From assembly GCA_021531385.1 (NCBI GenBank), contig JAFBIR010000001.1, forward strand, positions 372,001-436,000: a DNA stretch of 64,000 nt, read 5' to 3'. This DNA is from Parabacteroides distasonis (GTDB taxonomy: Bacteria; Bacteroidota; Bacteroidia; Bacteroidales; Tannerellaceae). Positions 18,330 through 29,431 of this stretch are shown here, in pieces. Numbering within the stretch: the first letter of the stretch is position 1; the number at the start of each line of letters is the position of its first letter. The notes beneath the pieces were generated by a model, which saw only the letters and a list, made by a program, of their open reading frames with translations, made no database searches and was not told where the DNA came from. A program made the position numbers and the translations under genes.

Positions 18330-19091
18330 ATGGCCGCTATACAAGATTTTTCGCAGATCAGAAGGCTCCGCATGAATGAGCTTCTGAGTTTTAGCAAGGT
18401 TTTAGAGGAGAAACTCCGCCAATCCCCCTTTACCACCCATGAGCAGATCGGGCGACAGATCGCCCTGTTCGCCCGGATGGTGCAGGATTATGACGACAGC
18501 CTGATGGGAGGTGGCAGATGGCACACTTCTGGAGAACTGAAAGCCGCCGATCAACAACGCGACAATGCACAAAGCTGTTTCTTGAAACAGATCCGCATTT
18601 ACGCGAACCACTACGATGCGGAGCGGCGGACACAAGGGCAACTGCTGGCCATCTTGGCGCAAAAATACGCAGATAAGACCCGCATCAGCCACTCCGAACA
18701 GACCAGCTTGGTGGAAAACTTGATCCAAGAGGCGGAATCAGAACGATACTGGGCCGCGGTGACTGCCCTGCCGGAGCTGCCAGGCTGGCTAAACGCACTG
18801 AAAGCGGCCAACGTGCGCTTCAAGGCGGCCATGCAGAAACAGGTGGAGGAACGCATGAGACGCAGCAGCAAGAAGAAGGCCAAAGTGACACGGGCAAGCC
18901 TCCAGAAGAGCTATGAGGCGTTGGTGACCCTCTTCAACGCATGGGCCATGGTGCTCGGCGACGCAGACTACGTGGATCTTTTCGCCTGGTGGAACGCCCT
19001 AATCGACCGTTACCGCGTGCTAATCTCCGCCCGCCTCGGCGCTGGCGTAGGTGGCAAGACGGACAGCGGCGCAAGCACACGCAGCGAATAA
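18330..19091 (+). CDS. Uncharacterised Bacteroidota protein (DUF6261-like)
   Basis: A 253-residue soluble protein, mostly helical, with no signal peptide and no catalytic motif that I recognise. The opening (QDFSQIRRLRMNELLSFSKVL) and length resemble the DUF6261 family of Bacteroidota proteins, but that assignment is from memory of the pattern. The tail from about residue 235 is Gly/Ser/Arg-rich and looks disordered. It sits alone between the operator-rich region and the M28 peptidase, which has its own promoter. Function is unknown. Confidence 0.6.
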   Translation: MAAIQDFSQIRRLRMNELLSFSKVLEEKLRQSPFTTHEQIGRQIALFARMVQDYDDSLMGGGRWHTSGELKAADQQRDNAQSCFLKQIRIYANHYDAERRTQGQLLAILAQKYADKTRISHSEQTSLVENLIQEAESERYWAAVTALPELPGWLNALKAANVRFKAAMQKQVEERMRRSSKKKAKVTRASLQKSYEALVTLFNAWAMVLGDADYVDLFAWWNALIDRYRVLISARLGAGVGGKTDSGASTRSE

Positions 19092-19138
19092 TGAAAAAAC
19101 ATGCAAGCAAACTTGATGATTTTACGTTCGATTTGCAC

Positions 19139-19146
19139 TATCTTTG
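19139..19146 (+). promoter_or_regulatory. -7 box for the M28 peptidase
   Basis: TATCTTTG matches TAnnTTTG, 25 bp before the ATG at 19172, with TTG at 19113-19115 as a possible -33 (23-bp spacer). A start here means the longer upstream reading frame of the peptidase is not translated. Confidence 0.65.
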
Positions 19147-19171
19147 CGCCGAATTTTTAACAAATTGCTGT

Positions 19172-20713
19172 ATGAAGAAATTAGTACTGACTTGCGCGGC
19201 GTTGGCTTGCATGGCCCTCACTCCTGTCACAGCACAGGATGCCGCCACAAAGAAAATCATTGAGATCGGGCAGACCGATAATCAGGTGATGCATCAGTTG
19301 GACATCCTCACGAACCGCTTCGGTGGCCGTCTGATCGGATCAGACGCCTACGAGAACGCAGCGGAGTGGATGCTTCGGGAGTTCAAACGTTGGGGTATCG
19401 AGGCCCACTTGGAAGAGGCGGGCGAGGTGCCCGTGGGCTTCAACCGTGGTCCTTGGTTCGGACGAATGCTGGGCGAAAACGGCATGACGCTGCACTTCGC
19501 AACCCCCTCTTACACCTCCGGTACAAAGGGCGTGCAGAAGGGACATGTGGTGATGGAGCCGCGCTCTGACGAGGAGTTCAAGCGCATCAAGACTACCTTG
19601 AAGGGGGCTTGGGTGTTGATCTCCGGCAAGAACACCGGCTGGCCGATCGACCGCTCAGCGGCTGGCGACTCCATCCGTGCCGAGATCAAGAAAGAGAACG
19701 CTGAGATCGCCAAGAAGAACCAAGAGTTGCGCCGCCGCAACTACATGAACGGCGAGAAGAACGAGATGCTTCCTTACAAGGAGTTCCCGGGATTGTATTA
19801 CAAGGAGATGGTTGAGGCTGGTGCCTTGGGCTTCATCCAGTCTTCCGCAGTGCCCATCCGCGCGCTCTACGACCGCAAGATGATGAACGACCCGAAGACC
19901 AACTTCGACAACCTGCCTGAAGTGCCCGACATCAAGCTCGACGAGCATCAGTTCGACATCATCAAGCAGATGGTCGCTGAACGCCGCACCTTCGAGTTGG
20001 AGTTCGACATCCGCAACCACTTCAAGTTGGGTCCGATCAAATACCACAACGTGGTAGCAACCATCAAGGGTAGCAAATACCCGGATGAGTGCGTGATCGT
20101 CAGCGGTCACTTGGATGCGTATGACGTGGCGACCGGCGGCATTGACTGTGGCACAGGTATCGGCCCGATGATGGAGGCAGCGCGTATGATCGCCCTTTCC
20201 GGTGCGAAACCCAAACGTTCCATCATCTTCATCGGTTTCGCCGGCGAGGAGTTTGGTTTGCTCGGCGCACAAGCTTGGGTGAAGGCACACAAGGATAAAC
20301 TGCCGAAGATCGCCAACATGTTCAACCGCGACGGTGGTCCGGAGCCTCCTGTAGGTATCTCTGTGCCGCAGGCGATGTATGATGATTTCGTGAAGATCAC
20401 GGCTCCGATCAAGCAGATCCGTCCGGATTATCCGTTTGAGGTGAAGGTGGCTGAGCCCCGCGAGAAACCGACCAAGATGGGTGGCACAGATGCTTCTGTC
20501 TTCGCTATGCAGGGTGTGCCGACGATCGGCTTCACCACGGAGGATTTCAAGGGTTATAACTTCGAGTACCAAGAGATCTGGCACACGGAGCGCGACCTCT
20601 ACACGAAGAACGTCCCCGAATATCAAGAGCACACGGCTACCGCCACAGCGATCATCGCCCTCGGCGTAGCCAACTTAGAGAAGCAACTCTCAAGAGAGGG
20701 TCTATATAAATAA
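19172..20713 (+). CDS. M28-family zinc aminopeptidase, secreted
   Basis: A 513-residue exported peptidase. The start MKKLVLTCAALACMALTPVTAQ gives a clean signal peptide; an in-frame extension to 18941 overlaps the previous gene and lies before the promoter. The co-catalytic zinc set of M28 is complete: His313 (GHLDAYD), Asp325 (GGIDCGTG), catalytic Glu359 and ligand Glu360 (AGEEFGLLG), Asp387 (NRDGG) and His471 (EIWHTE). A PA-like insert precedes the catalytic domain. It should remove N-terminal residues from peptides in the periplasm or outside. Confidence 0.93.
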   Translation: MKKLVLTCAALACMALTPVTAQDAATKKIIEIGQTDNQVMHQLDILTNRFGGRLIGSDAYENAAEWMLREFKRWGIEAHLEEAGEVPVGFNRGPWFGRMLGENGMTLHFATPSYTSGTKGVQKGHVVMEPRSDEEFKRIKTTLKGAWVLISGKNTGWPIDRSAAGDSIRAEIKKENAEIAKKNQELRRRNYMNGEKNEMLPYKEFPGLYYKEMVEAGALGFIQSSAVPIRALYDRKMMNDPKTNFDNLPEVPDIKLDEHQFDIIKQMVAERRTFELEFDIRNHFKLGPIKYHNVVATIKGSKYPDECVIVSGHLDAYDVATGGIDCGTGIGPMMEAARMIALSGAKPKRSIIFIGFAGEEFGLLGAQAWVKAHKDKLPKIANMFNRDGGPEPPVGISVPQAMYDDFVKITAPIKQIRPDYPFEVKVAEPREKPTKMGGTDASVFAMQGVPTIGFTTEDFKGYNFEYQEIWHTERDLYTKNVPEYQEHTATATAIIALGVANLEKQLSREGLYK

Positions 20714-20747
20714 AGGGATTCCTATCAAACGTTGATTTTTACCCAAC

Positions 20748-20788
20748 AAAAAGAGGGTGTAGTTGAAGTGGCTACATCCTCTTTTTTT
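20748..20788. terminator. Terminator between M28 peptidase and sulfatase
   Basis: AAAGAGGGTGTAG and CTACATCCTCTTT form a stem with one G-T pair, with A-rich and T7 flanks. It sits between convergent genes and can serve both. Confidence 0.88.
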
Positions 20789-20831
20789 ATCTCTATGCGT
20801 CTGACTTTGCCAACGTGGCAAGATCGACCGC

Positions 20832-22391
20832 CTACTGATCTATCGGATCATCATACTGACGTTGCAGCTCCTTGAGCTTCGCCATCATACGCTGAGTGAT
20901 CGCCTCATAGTCTTTCTGCCCGTAGAGGTTGTGCATCTCCTTCGGATCGGCTTGCAGATCATACAATTCCCACTGATCAATGTCGTCATAGAAATGGATC
21001 AGCTTGTAGCGATCATCCCGCACACCGTAATGCTTCTTCACCGCATGTTCCGCTGGATACTCATAATAATGGTAATAAAGCGCATCGCGCCAATCTTGCG
21101 GCTCCTCCCCTTTCAGCAAAGGCAGCAACGACTCGCCCTGGATGTCTGAAGGAACGGCCACACCGGCTAACTCCAAGAAGGTGGGCGCATAGTCGATGTT
21201 CTGCACCAACTGCGGGATGTCTCCCCGCTTGCCACCCGGCAAGCGCATCAAGAGCGGTGTGCGGAAAGACTCCTCATACATGAAGCGCTTGTCGAACCAG
21301 CCATGCTCACCCATGTAAAAGCCCTGGTCGGAGGTATAGACAATCAGGGTATTTTCCATCAAGCCCTGCTCCTCCAGATAGTCCAACACCCGGCCGATAT
21401 TGCGATCGACGGAGTGGATCACCCGGCAGTAATCGTGCATATAACGCTGGAATTTCCATTCCGCTAACTCCTTGCCCGTGCGTTTCTTCGCCTTGAAATC
21501 GGCGATGATGGGGTCATAATAGGCATCCCAAGCCGCCTTCTGTGCCGGATTCATATTATTATAAATGTAGCGACCCGCTCCCTCCAAGTTGGGATTGGAA
21601 TGAATCTCATTCTCCTTATCGGCCATCTTGAGGTCGTAAACAACATCCATATCCTCGATAATACTCATCTCCTGCTCGGCCGCCGCCGTCCGACCCGCAT
21701 AATCGTCGTAGAAGTTATCAGGAAGCGGGAAGGTCACATCGTCGTAAAGCCGCAGGTCGCAGGTGTCGGGCATCCAAGTGCGATGCGGGGCCTTGTGATG
21801 CAGCAAGAGGCAGAAGGGTTTCTCCTTGTCCCGCTTGTTGCTAAGCCAATCCAATGCCAAGTCGGTCGTGATGTTGGTGGCATAGCCTTCGATCTGCCGC
21901 TTCTCGCCATTATCGATGAAAGTAGGATTGTAGTAATCGCCCTGACCTATCAAGATGTTCCAATAATCGAAACCGGTCGGATCGGAGGTCAGGTGCCACT
22001 TCCCGATCATCGCCGTTTGGTAACCTGCTTGGCGCAACAGCTTCGGGAAGGTCTGCTGCGAGCCATCAAAGGTGTGCTCGTTGTCGATAAAGCCATTCTT
22101 GTGGCTATGCTTTCCCGTCAACATGCAGGCCCGGCTGGGTCCACTGATGGAATTGGCCACAAAACTATTGGTGAAACGAACACCATCCCGTGCGATGCGG
22201 TCGATGTTGGGGGTCTGGATGTAACGCCCGTCATAGGCACTCAGTGTTTGAAACGAATGGTCATCCGTCATGATGTAGAGGATGTTCAGCGGCTTTTGCG
22301 CGGTCTGTTCCCCGGCTGGCTGGCTGCAGGAGGTTCCTGCCAATGCTGCTATGCCTGTTAAAAGGTAGAGGGATTCTCGTTGATGGTTCAT
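20832..22391 (-). CDS. S1-family sulfatase, Ser-type, lipoprotein
   Basis: This 519-residue enzyme removes sulfate esters from glycans. It has a lipoprotein-like N-terminus (ALAGTSC, Cys22), the metal-site start ILYIMTDDHS (Asp43, Asp44), and the active-site motif SGPSRACMLTG with Ser83. Ser83 would be converted to formylglycine by an anaerobic maturase (anSME), which is not in the window. The overall pattern resembles the S1_11 group that includes GlcNAc-6-O-sulfatases, but substrate is a guess. It is 103 bp downstream of the GH125 gene, with REP-like hairpins between. Confidence 0.88.
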   Translation of the reverse strand: MNHQRESLYLLTGIAALAGTSCSQPAGEQTAQKPLNILYIMTDDHSFQTLSAYDGRYIQTPNIDRIARDGVRFTNSFVANSISGPSRACMLTGKHSHKNGFIDNEHTFDGSQQTFPKLLRQAGYQTAMIGKWHLTSDPTGFDYWNILIGQGDYYNPTFIDNGEKRQIEGYATNITTDLALDWLSNKRDKEKPFCLLLHHKAPHRTWMPDTCDLRLYDDVTFPLPDNFYDDYAGRTAAAEQEMSIIEDMDVVYDLKMADKENEIHSNPNLEGAGRYIYNNMNPAQKAAWDAYYDPIIADFKAKKRTGKELAEWKFQRYMHDYCRVIHSVDRNIGRVLDYLEEQGLMENTLIVYTSDQGFYMGEHGWFDKRFMYEESFRTPLLMRLPGGKRGDIPQLVQNIDYAPTFLELAGVAVPSDIQGESLLPLLKGEEPQDWRDALYYHYYEYPAEHAVKKHYGVRDDRYKLIHFYDDIDQWELYDLQADPKEMHNLYGQKDYEAITQRMMAKLKELQRQYDDPIDQ

Positions 22392-22422
22392 GGGAAAAGA
22401 TTTAATTGTTTATTAAAAATGT

Positions 22423-22487
22423 AGAGACGTAGCGTGCTACGTCTCTCATGCTGTAATAGTAGAGACGCTGCACTGCCACGTCTCTAC
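22423..22487. repeat. Two REP-like palindromes (GTAGAGACG type)
   Basis: The first (22423-22446) is an 11-bp perfect stem with a 2-base loop. The second (22459-22487) has GTAGAGACG and CGTCTCTAC arms around an 11-base loop. Both begin with the same GTAGAGACG core. Dispersed GTAGAGACG palindromes are known as intergenic repeats in several phyla. They may also act as a terminator or attenuator between the GH125 and sulfatase genes. Confidence 0.75.
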
Positions 22488-22494
22488 GAAATGA

Positions 22495-23970
22495 TTATCC
22501 TAAGAGGTCTTTCAGCTTGCCCTCGTCTTGCAACTTAACGATCAGCTCGCCGAAAAGCGTATTGGCCCATGCGAACCAAGAGCGGGTGTATTTCGCACCA
22601 TCATCCTTATGGAATGACTCGTGCATCAAACCGGTGCCGCCATCGGTGTCGCGCAAGGTCTCGATGCAATAGCGGATCTCCGCCTCGTCGGTTGAAGTCG
22701 TCGCCCGCATGATCAAGCTCATCGGCCATACATAGTCGAAGCCGATGTGTGGGCCTCCGATACCTTCGCCAGCCTTGCCCTTGAAGAAATAGGGGTTCTC
22801 CGTACTCCATACCAAACGACGGGTGTTCTGGTAAATTGGGTCGTTCACGGGCAGACAGCCCAAGAAAGGCAACGCTAACAAGCTCGGCACATTGGCATCG
22901 TCCATGAAGACACGAGCGCCAAAGCCATCCACCTCGTAGGCATACACCTTGCCGTATTTCGGATGCTCCACAATGCCATACTGCTTCACGGCCTGCTCCA
23001 CCTCATTAGCCAATGCCTCGCAGCGAGCCGCCAAATCGTTGTTCTTGCGCACCGTACGCAGGATTTCGGCTACCTGACGCAACGAGGAGATCGCAAACAG
23101 GTTGGAGGGGATCAAGAAACCAAACAGCGTCGCATCATCCGAAGGACGGAAAGCAGAGAAAATCAAACCTACCGGATTGACCGGGGATCCCCAGCCATCG
23201 TTCAGCATCGTGTCGCCCTGACGCTCCGTCACACGCTGGAAGCGATACGGGCCCTTGTTCTCCTTGCGCTGCTGATCGCGGAAGGTGCGATAGACCGCCT
23301 CCATCGCCTGCTCCCAGTTCGCATCGAACACGGAGGTATCGCCAATTTCCTTCCAATAGTGGTAAGCCAAACGGATCGCATAGCACAAGGAGTCGATCTC
23401 CCATTTGCGCTCGTGCAGCTCCTTCTTCATCTTCGTACGGTCCTTCTCCCACTCGCTACCTGTCGGTCCCTCGTTGAAAGCGTTCGCATAGGGATCGATC
23501 AAGATGCAAGCCGTCTGGCGATTGATCGCACCAACCAGCATCTGCTGCAATTCTTTATCTTTCTTGGCCAACACCACATAGGGATAAACCTGTGCTGAGC
23601 TGTCGCGCAACCACATGGCGTGAATATCGCCCGTGATCACGAACGTATCCGGTTTTCCGTTCACCATCTTGAACTCGCAAGTAGTATCCAAGGTGTTCGG
23701 ATAGCAGTTCTCAAACATCCATGCCAGTTTCGGATCCTTGATCTTGGCTTTCACCGCCTTGATCTTCTCCTCCACCGCTTTAGCCGAGAACTTACGATCG
23801 GCCGGAGCCGGGCGTTTCGTGGTGAAATCACCCGTCACTTTAGCCGCTAACTTGCTGTAGCTCTCTTTTGTCTCTTCAGGGGCAGCAACGGCTGCTAACA
23901 TCTTTTCGCCAACCATCAATCCCGCCAAGGAGAGTGATCCGGCTTTCAAGAAATTACGTCTTGTTGTCAT
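22495..23970 (-). CDS. GH125 exo-alpha-1,6-mannosidase with Tat signal
   Basis: GH125 enzymes are metal-independent inverting exo-alpha-1,6-mannosidases. The 491-residue protein shows the family blocks ITGDIHAMWLRDSSAQVYPY, DPYANAFNEGPTG, ERKWEIDSLCYAIRLAY (with the likely acid Asp) and GGPHIGFDYVWPMSLIMRA, and a likely catalytic base in MHESFH. The N-terminus TTRRNFLKAGSLSLAGL is a textbook twin-arginine signal, so the enzyme should be exported folded by the TatAC encoded at 1202-2223. It starts 24 bp downstream of yidC, in the pyrG-yidC operon. Confidence 0.92.
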   Translation of the reverse strand: MTTRRNFLKAGSLSLAGLMVGEKMLAAVAAPEETKESYSKLAAKVTGDFTTKRPAPADRKFSAKAVEEKIKAVKAKIKDPKLAWMFENCYPNTLDTTCEFKMVNGKPDTFVITGDIHAMWLRDSSAQVYPYVVLAKKDKELQQMLVGAINRQTACILIDPYANAFNEGPTGSEWEKDRTKMKKELHERKWEIDSLCYAIRLAYHYWKEIGDTSVFDANWEQAMEAVYRTFRDQQRKENKGPYRFQRVTERQGDTMLNDGWGSPVNPVGLIFSAFRPSDDATLFGFLIPSNLFAISSLRQVAEILRTVRKNNDLAARCEALANEVEQAVKQYGIVEHPKYGKVYAYEVDGFGARVFMDDANVPSLLALPFLGCLPVNDPIYQNTRRLVWSTENPYFFKGKAGEGIGGPHIGFDYVWPMSLIMRATTSTDEAEIRYCIETLRDTDGGTGLMHESFHKDDGAKYTRSWFAWANTLFGELIVKLQDEGKLKDLLG

Positions 23971-23994
23971 GATATATGAGTTGATTTATGTTGG

Positions 23995-25905
23995 TTATCT
24001 GCGTTTGTTGGCCTCACGAGCCTCCTTCTGCTTGCGCAATTGCTCTTCCTGCATCTTCTGCATCTCCTCCAACCGCTTCATGAAACCGGAACGCTTCATC
24101 GGTTTCCGCTTGTTGGCCTCCAATTTCGCCAACAGCTTCTCCTCGTCGATCGTGAAGCGGAAGAAGATCGTCTGCAAAATCGTGATCAAAGTGGAGATGA
24201 AGTAATAATAGGTCAAACCGGATGCGTACTGGTTGAAGAATACCAAAAACATCAACGGCATCAGATACATCATCGCCTGCATACCGGGCATCTGCTGCTG
24301 ACCCGTGTTGGTCATCTCCATGTTAAACTTCGTATAGACGATGTTCGTGATGGTCATCAAGAGACAGAAAAGACTGATATGATTACCGAAATAGCTGGAG
24401 ATTAAGGGAATGTTAGCCTCCCAGCTGACAATCGCATCGTAGGTAGAGAGGTCGTTTGCCCAAAGGAAGCTCTGGTGGCGCAACTCGATGGCTGACGGGA
24501 AGAACATGAAGAGGGCGATCAAGATCGGCATTTGCAACAACATCGGCAGACAGCCACTCATCGGACTCGCACCGGCACGACTATACAACTCCATCGTCGC
24601 CTTCTGACGCTCCAACGCCTGCTCCTGACCCGGATACTTGGCGTTGATCTCCTCCACCTGCGGACGCAACACACGCATCTTCGCCGAGGAGATGTAAGAC
24701 TTATAGGTCAACGGGAAGAGGATCAACTTCACGATCACCGTCAACAAGAAGATCAGCAAACCATAGTTGGAGATGAAACCACCCAAGAAGTCAAACAACG
24801 GAATGACGAAGTATTGGTTCACCCAGCGGAAGATACCCCATCCTAACGGTACCAACTTCTCCAACTCCCATTCTGCCCCCTCTGGCTCTCCTTCGTCCAA
24901 CTCCTTCAACAAAGCGAACTTGTTAGGACCAAAGAAGTAGGTCAACTCCGTCGCCTCACGGCCTTGCAAATCAAACGGCACTGAGGTAGATGCCTTGAAA
25001 TGCTTCAAGACATTGCCCGCAGCGATCATCTTCGAATCCAATGTGCTTTCGGCAAAGCCCTCACCCTTCGCGATCAACACCGAAGAGAAGAACATATCCT
25101 TAAAGCCTATCCAACGCAAACGGTTGGAGATCTGCTTGCTGTCATCACGGGTCTCGCTCAAGCGATCCACATCATCCGCCACCACCTTATAGTTGAGAGA
25201 GACATAACGCTCTTCGAACGAACGGCCCTTCTCCTGCTGACGAATATCTTGCGTCCACACCATGTCTAACGCCCGTGTATTAGGCGACAAGAGTCCATTC
25301 AAACCGGTACCTTTGATGCTGAAACCTACCCGATAATCATTCGGTGTGAGGGTATAAACAAAATCCAAATAGCCAGCCTCACCCACTGCCAAACGCATGG
25401 TCAAGCCCTCTTTGCCCTGCTGAACCGGTGTAAAGTAGAGCTCCGACGTATTGACTACCCGATTATCCGCTGTAACCAACGAGAAATTCAACTCGCTGCC
25501 CTGCTCATCAAAAAGCACCAACGGCTGCCCTTGGTAATCATCATATTCTTTCAGGCGGGCATAGACAATACGACCACCCTTATTGCTCACGCGAAGCTCC
25601 AGTAGCTCATTCTCGATCGTAGTCTGTCGCTCCTCACCCGTCATTACCTGCGCAAAATCGCCAAAGCGTTGACGCATGTTCTGCATACGAACAGAGTCTG
25701 GCAAGTTATTGATAGAATCTTGCAGCATTGCTGCCTGTTGCTCCTTTTGAGCCAATTCCATTTGCTGCGCCAGCTCGATCTGCGCCAATGAATCCTGATA
25801 ACGACGTTGCGCTTCGATTTGCTCTGGCGTTGGGCGGTTGAACCAGCTGAAGGCGAACAACACGACGCCAATCAGCACAAACCCTGTGATTGTATTTTTA
25901 TCCAC
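23995..25905 (-). CDS. yidC: Membrane protein insertase YidC
   Basis: YidC inserts proteins into the inner membrane, alone or with SecYEG. The 636-residue protein has the Gram-negative layout: an N-terminal helix (TITGFVLIGVVLFAFSWF), a large periplasmic domain (about residues 60-350) and the conserved five-helix insertase core, with LFPLTYKSYISSAKMRVLRPQ and GASPMSGCLPMLLQMPILIALFMFF. The tail is lysine/arginine-rich (KRKPMKRSGFMKRLEEMQ), as in ribosome-binding C-termini. It lies 21 bp downstream of pyrG. Confidence 0.96.
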   Translation of the reverse strand: MDKNTITGFVLIGVVLFAFSWFNRPTPEQIEAQRRYQDSLAQIELAQQMELAQKEQQAAMLQDSINNLPDSVRMQNMRQRFGDFAQVMTGEERQTTIENELLELRVSNKGGRIVYARLKEYDDYQGQPLVLFDEQGSELNFSLVTADNRVVNTSELYFTPVQQGKEGLTMRLAVGEAGYLDFVYTLTPNDYRVGFSIKGTGLNGLLSPNTRALDMVWTQDIRQQEKGRSFEERYVSLNYKVVADDVDRLSETRDDSKQISNRLRWIGFKDMFFSSVLIAKGEGFAESTLDSKMIAAGNVLKHFKASTSVPFDLQGREATELTYFFGPNKFALLKELDEGEPEGAEWELEKLVPLGWGIFRWVNQYFVIPLFDFLGGFISNYGLLIFLLTVIVKLILFPLTYKSYISSAKMRVLRPQVEEINAKYPGQEQALERQKATMELYSRAGASPMSGCLPMLLQMPILIALFMFFPSAIELRHQSFLWANDLSTYDAIVSWEANIPLISSYFGNHISLFCLLMTITNIVYTKFNMEMTNTGQQQMPGMQAMMYLMPLMFLVFFNQYASGLTYYYFISTLITILQTIFFRFTIDEEKLLAKLEANKRKPMKRSGFMKRLEEMQKMQEEQLRKQKEAREANKRR

Positions 25906-25926
25906 GTTTACTTATTTAATATTGTT

Positions 25927-27546
<1,620 letters not shown>

Positions 27547-27571
27547 TTAGTTGTCTTCTTTGAAACTTAAC

Positions 27572-27656
27572 CTCGATAAATTAACCTATCAAAATCGCGA
27601 ATTTAGCGATTTTCATCGAGACAAGCCCCATAATCCAACAAATATGCCTAAATTTG
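27572..27656. promoter_or_regulatory. Nested palindrome and ettA -7 box between pyrG and ettA
   Basis: AAAATCGC (27591-27598) pairs with GCGATTTT (27606-27613), and outside it CTCGAT (27572-27577) pairs with ATCGAG (27615-27620). This nested palindrome sits in the pyrG leader or operator region. On the plus strand TAAATTTG at 27649-27656 fits TAnnTTTG. It lies 48 bp before the ettA ATG used here and overlaps an alternative upstream ATG at 27654, which is therefore not the start. Confidence 0.55.
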
Positions 27657-27704
27657 TCCAATCTTATTAGAAAACAGAAACAATCTATAAACACCTTATT
27701 TTAT

Positions 27705-29393
27705 ATGGCAGACGACAAGAAGATTATTTTCTCAATGGTAGGCGTTAGCAAGATCTATCCGCCTCAAAAACAGGTATTGAAGAACATCTATCTTTCCTTT
27801 TTCTATGGGGCGAAAATCGGTATCATCGGTCTCAACGGCTCCGGTAAATCCACCTTGCTCAAGATCATCGCAGGGCTCGACAAGGATTACCAAGGAGAGG
27901 TGGTCTTCTCGCCGGGCTACACCGTAGGCTATTTGGAGCAGGATCCGAAGCTGGAGTCAGGCAAGACCGTGAAGGAGATCGTACAAGAGGGTGTGCAGGA
28001 GACCGTAAACCTGCTCAAGGAGTTTGAGGAGGTGAACGAACGCTTCGCAGATCCTGAGGTTTTGGAGGATCCCGACAAGATGGATGCCTTGATCAATAGA
28101 CAAGCCGAACTGCAAGATCGGATTGACGCTACCGACGCTTGGAACCTCGACAGCCGCTTGGAGCGAGCGATGGATGCCTTGCGTTGTCCGCCCGAGGATC
28201 AAGTGGTCGATACGCTCTCCGGTGGTGAACGTCGCCGTGTCGCACTTTGCCGCCTCCTGTTGCAACAACCAGATGTCTTATTGCTCGACGAGCCGACCAA
28301 CCACTTAGATGCGGAATCCATCGACTGGTTAGAACAGCACTTACAACAATATGCAGGCACCGTGATCTGTATCACGCACGACCGTTACTTCCTGGATCAT
28401 GTGGCAGGCTGGATCTTGGAGTTGGATCGTGGCGAGGGCATTCCTTGGAAGGGCAACTACTCCTCTTGGTTGGATCAGAAGACCAAGCGCATGGCGCAGG
28501 AGGAGAAGCAAGCCAGCAAACGACGCCAAACGTTGGAGCGTGAGTTGGAGTGGATCAACATGGCTCCAAAGGCCAGACATGCCAAGGGCAAAGCCCGCTT
28601 GAACGCTTACGAGGCCTTGCTAAACGAAGACCAGAAAGAGCGTGAAGCTAAATTGGAGATCTTCATCCCGAACGGTCCGCGTCTGGGCAACAAGGTCATT
28701 GAGGCACAGCATGTGGCGAAAGCCTTTGGCGATAAACTGCTGTTCGACGACTTAAACTTCATGTTGCCGCCTAACGGCATCGTGGGTGTCATCGGTCCGA
28801 ACGGCGCAGGTAAGACGACCCTGTTCAAGATGATCATGGGCTTGGAGAGCATCGACAAGGGAACTTTCAAGGTAGGCGAAACCGTATGCATCGGCTATGC
28901 CGACCAAACCCACAAAGATATTGATCCCAAGAAATCCGTTTATCAAGTCATCTCCGGCGGACAAGAGTTCATCCGCATGGGTGGTAAGGAGGTAAACGCC
29001 CGTGCTTACCTCTCTAAGTTCAACTTCACCGGATCGGATCAGGAAAAAGCCTGCGGCGTACTCTCAGGTGGTGAACGTAACCGTCTGCACTTGGCCTTGA
29101 CTTTGAAAGCGGATGCCAACGTGCTGTTGCTCGACGAGCCGACCAACGACATCGACGTGAACACTTTGCGTGCGTTGGAGGAGGGCTTGGAGAATTTTGC
29201 CGGCTGTGCGGTAGTCGTTTCGCATGACCGTTGGTTCCTCGACCGTATCTGTACACACATTCTCTCTTTCGAGGGAGATTCCAACGTAGTCTTCTACGAG
29301 GGTACCTATTCAGAGTATGAGGAGTACAAGCGGAAAACACAAGGCAATGTAGAGCCGAAGCGCGTACGTTACCGCAAGCTCATCGCCGATTAA
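27705..29393 (+). CDS. ettA: ABC-F translation factor EttA
   Basis: EttA is a soluble ABC-F ATPase that binds the ribosomal E site and gates entry into elongation according to the ATP/ADP ratio. The 562-residue protein has two ABC domains: Walker A GLNGSGKS and GPNGAGKT, signature LSGGE in both, and Walker B LLLDEPTNHLD and LLLDEPTNDID. Between them is the charged inter-domain linker (KRMAQEEKQASKRRQTLERE). It lacks membrane segments. The start MADDKKIIFSMVGVSK follows the -7 box and matches the family. Confidence 0.94.
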   Translation: MADDKKIIFSMVGVSKIYPPQKQVLKNIYLSFFYGAKIGIIGLNGSGKSTLLKIIAGLDKDYQGEVVFSPGYTVGYLEQDPKLESGKTVKEIVQEGVQETVNLLKEFEEVNERFADPEVLEDPDKMDALINRQAELQDRIDATDAWNLDSRLERAMDALRCPPEDQVVDTLSGGERRRVALCRLLLQQPDVLLLDEPTNHLDAESIDWLEQHLQQYAGTVICITHDRYFLDHVAGWILELDRGEGIPWKGNYSSWLDQKTKRMAQEEKQASKRRQTLERELEWINMAPKARHAKGKARLNAYEALLNEDQKEREAKLEIFIPNGPRLGNKVIEAQHVAKAFGDKLLFDDLNFMLPPNGIVGVIGPNGAGKTTLFKMIMGLESIDKGTFKVGETVCIGYADQTHKDIDPKKSVYQVISGGQEFIRMGGKEVNARAYLSKFNFTGSDQEKACGVLSGGERNRLHLALTLKADANVLLLDEPTNDIDVNTLRALEEGLENFAGCAVVVSHDRWFLDRICTHILSFEGDSNVVFYEGTYSEYEEYKRKTQGNVEPKRVRYRKLIAD

Positions 29394-29431
29394 TTCATGA
29401 GAAGTATATACATATATAATTATAGTAAAAG

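Noticed and set aside
18941-19171. Extension of the M28 peptidase to an ATG at 18941
   Set aside because: It would overlap the preceding gene by 151 bp, precede the -7 box and destroy the signal peptide.
19655-20632. 325-residue minus-strand ORF inside the M28 peptidase
   Set aside because: The M28 frame has a complete zinc site; this His/Val-rich frame is its shadow.
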